A stretch of 64,000 bases of DNA from Macrobrachium rosenbergii (lineage: Eukaryota > Arthropoda > Malacostraca > Decapoda > Palaemonidae), in contig NC_089753.1 in the NCBI RefSeq assembly GCF_040412425.1, positions 36,041,413-36,105,412 on the forward strand, read 5' to 3'. This document shows, in pieces, positions 47,857-64,000 of the stretch (position 1 is its first letter; every line of letters begins with the position of its first letter). The translations under genes were made by a program, and so were the position numbers. A model generated the notes under the pieces. The model had not been told where the DNA came from and searched no databases. It worked only from the letters and a program-made list of their open reading frames with translations.

Positions 47857-64000
<16,144 letters not shown>

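Overview
The window reads as nuclear DNA of a decapod crustacean, probably a shrimp-like species; this is inferred, not proven. The grounds are animal-type genes with GT-AG introns, very dense (AT)n, (CT/GA)n and (CA/GT)n microsatellites, and several dispersed families that I recognise as typical of decapod genomes: a ~300-bp repeat, a snap-back repeat, and Penelope-like, DIRS-like and LINE relics. Nothing bacterial or viral is seen.

Three host genes are supported, all on the + strand. (1) A Golgi carbohydrate (PAPS-dependent) sulfotransferase has a probable exon at 142-263 and clear exons at 9961-10122 and 12105-12854, where it stops. Its 5' part lies outside the window. Its 9.7-kb intron is full of microsatellites, a 78-bp minisatellite, two snap-back repeats, dispersed repeats and a Penelope-like element with an open GIY-YIG reading frame (7721-8980). 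(2) An intact, intron-free N-terminal methyltransferase of the NTMT1 family lies at 23484-24248, followed by a long AT-rich unique stretch that is probably 3' UTR. (3) A P5B-type (ATP13A2/ATP13A3-like) polyamine-transport ATPase starts at 47857 and runs off the right edge. Sixteen phase-consistent exons give about 760 codons, up to the P-domain.

Between genes the layout is as follows. 12.9-22.8 kb holds a degraded LINE reverse transcriptase, a 14-unit minisatellite carrying TCACGTGA boxes, a decayed Penelope-like 3' end, a 54-bp triplication, a tRNA-derived sequence and more dispersed repeats. 22831-23109 is a hAT-type MITE. 27.2-27.6 kb is a TA-flanked MITE. 29.1-33.4 kb is a decayed DIRS-like retroelement whose reverse-transcriptase motif now reads YLDD-stop. 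34926-35227 is a hAT-type MITE with a perfect 8-bp target duplication. 35-47 kb is mostly anonymous sequence with LINE scraps, a foldback element made of Penelope termini and another hairpin element. Introns of the ATPase gene hold two more dispersed repeats and a hairpin element with an (AT)n core.

The three host genes do not form a pathway: one sulfates glycans in the Golgi, one methylates protein N-termini, one moves polyamines across late endosome/lysosome membranes. The most notable points are the probable GC-AG first intron and altered P5B hallmark residues (PHVLP in place of PPALP; GYPLD in place of GDPLD) in the ATPase, the E-box minisatellite, and repeated structures in which Penelope-derived or other inverted repeats lie against (AT)n tracts.
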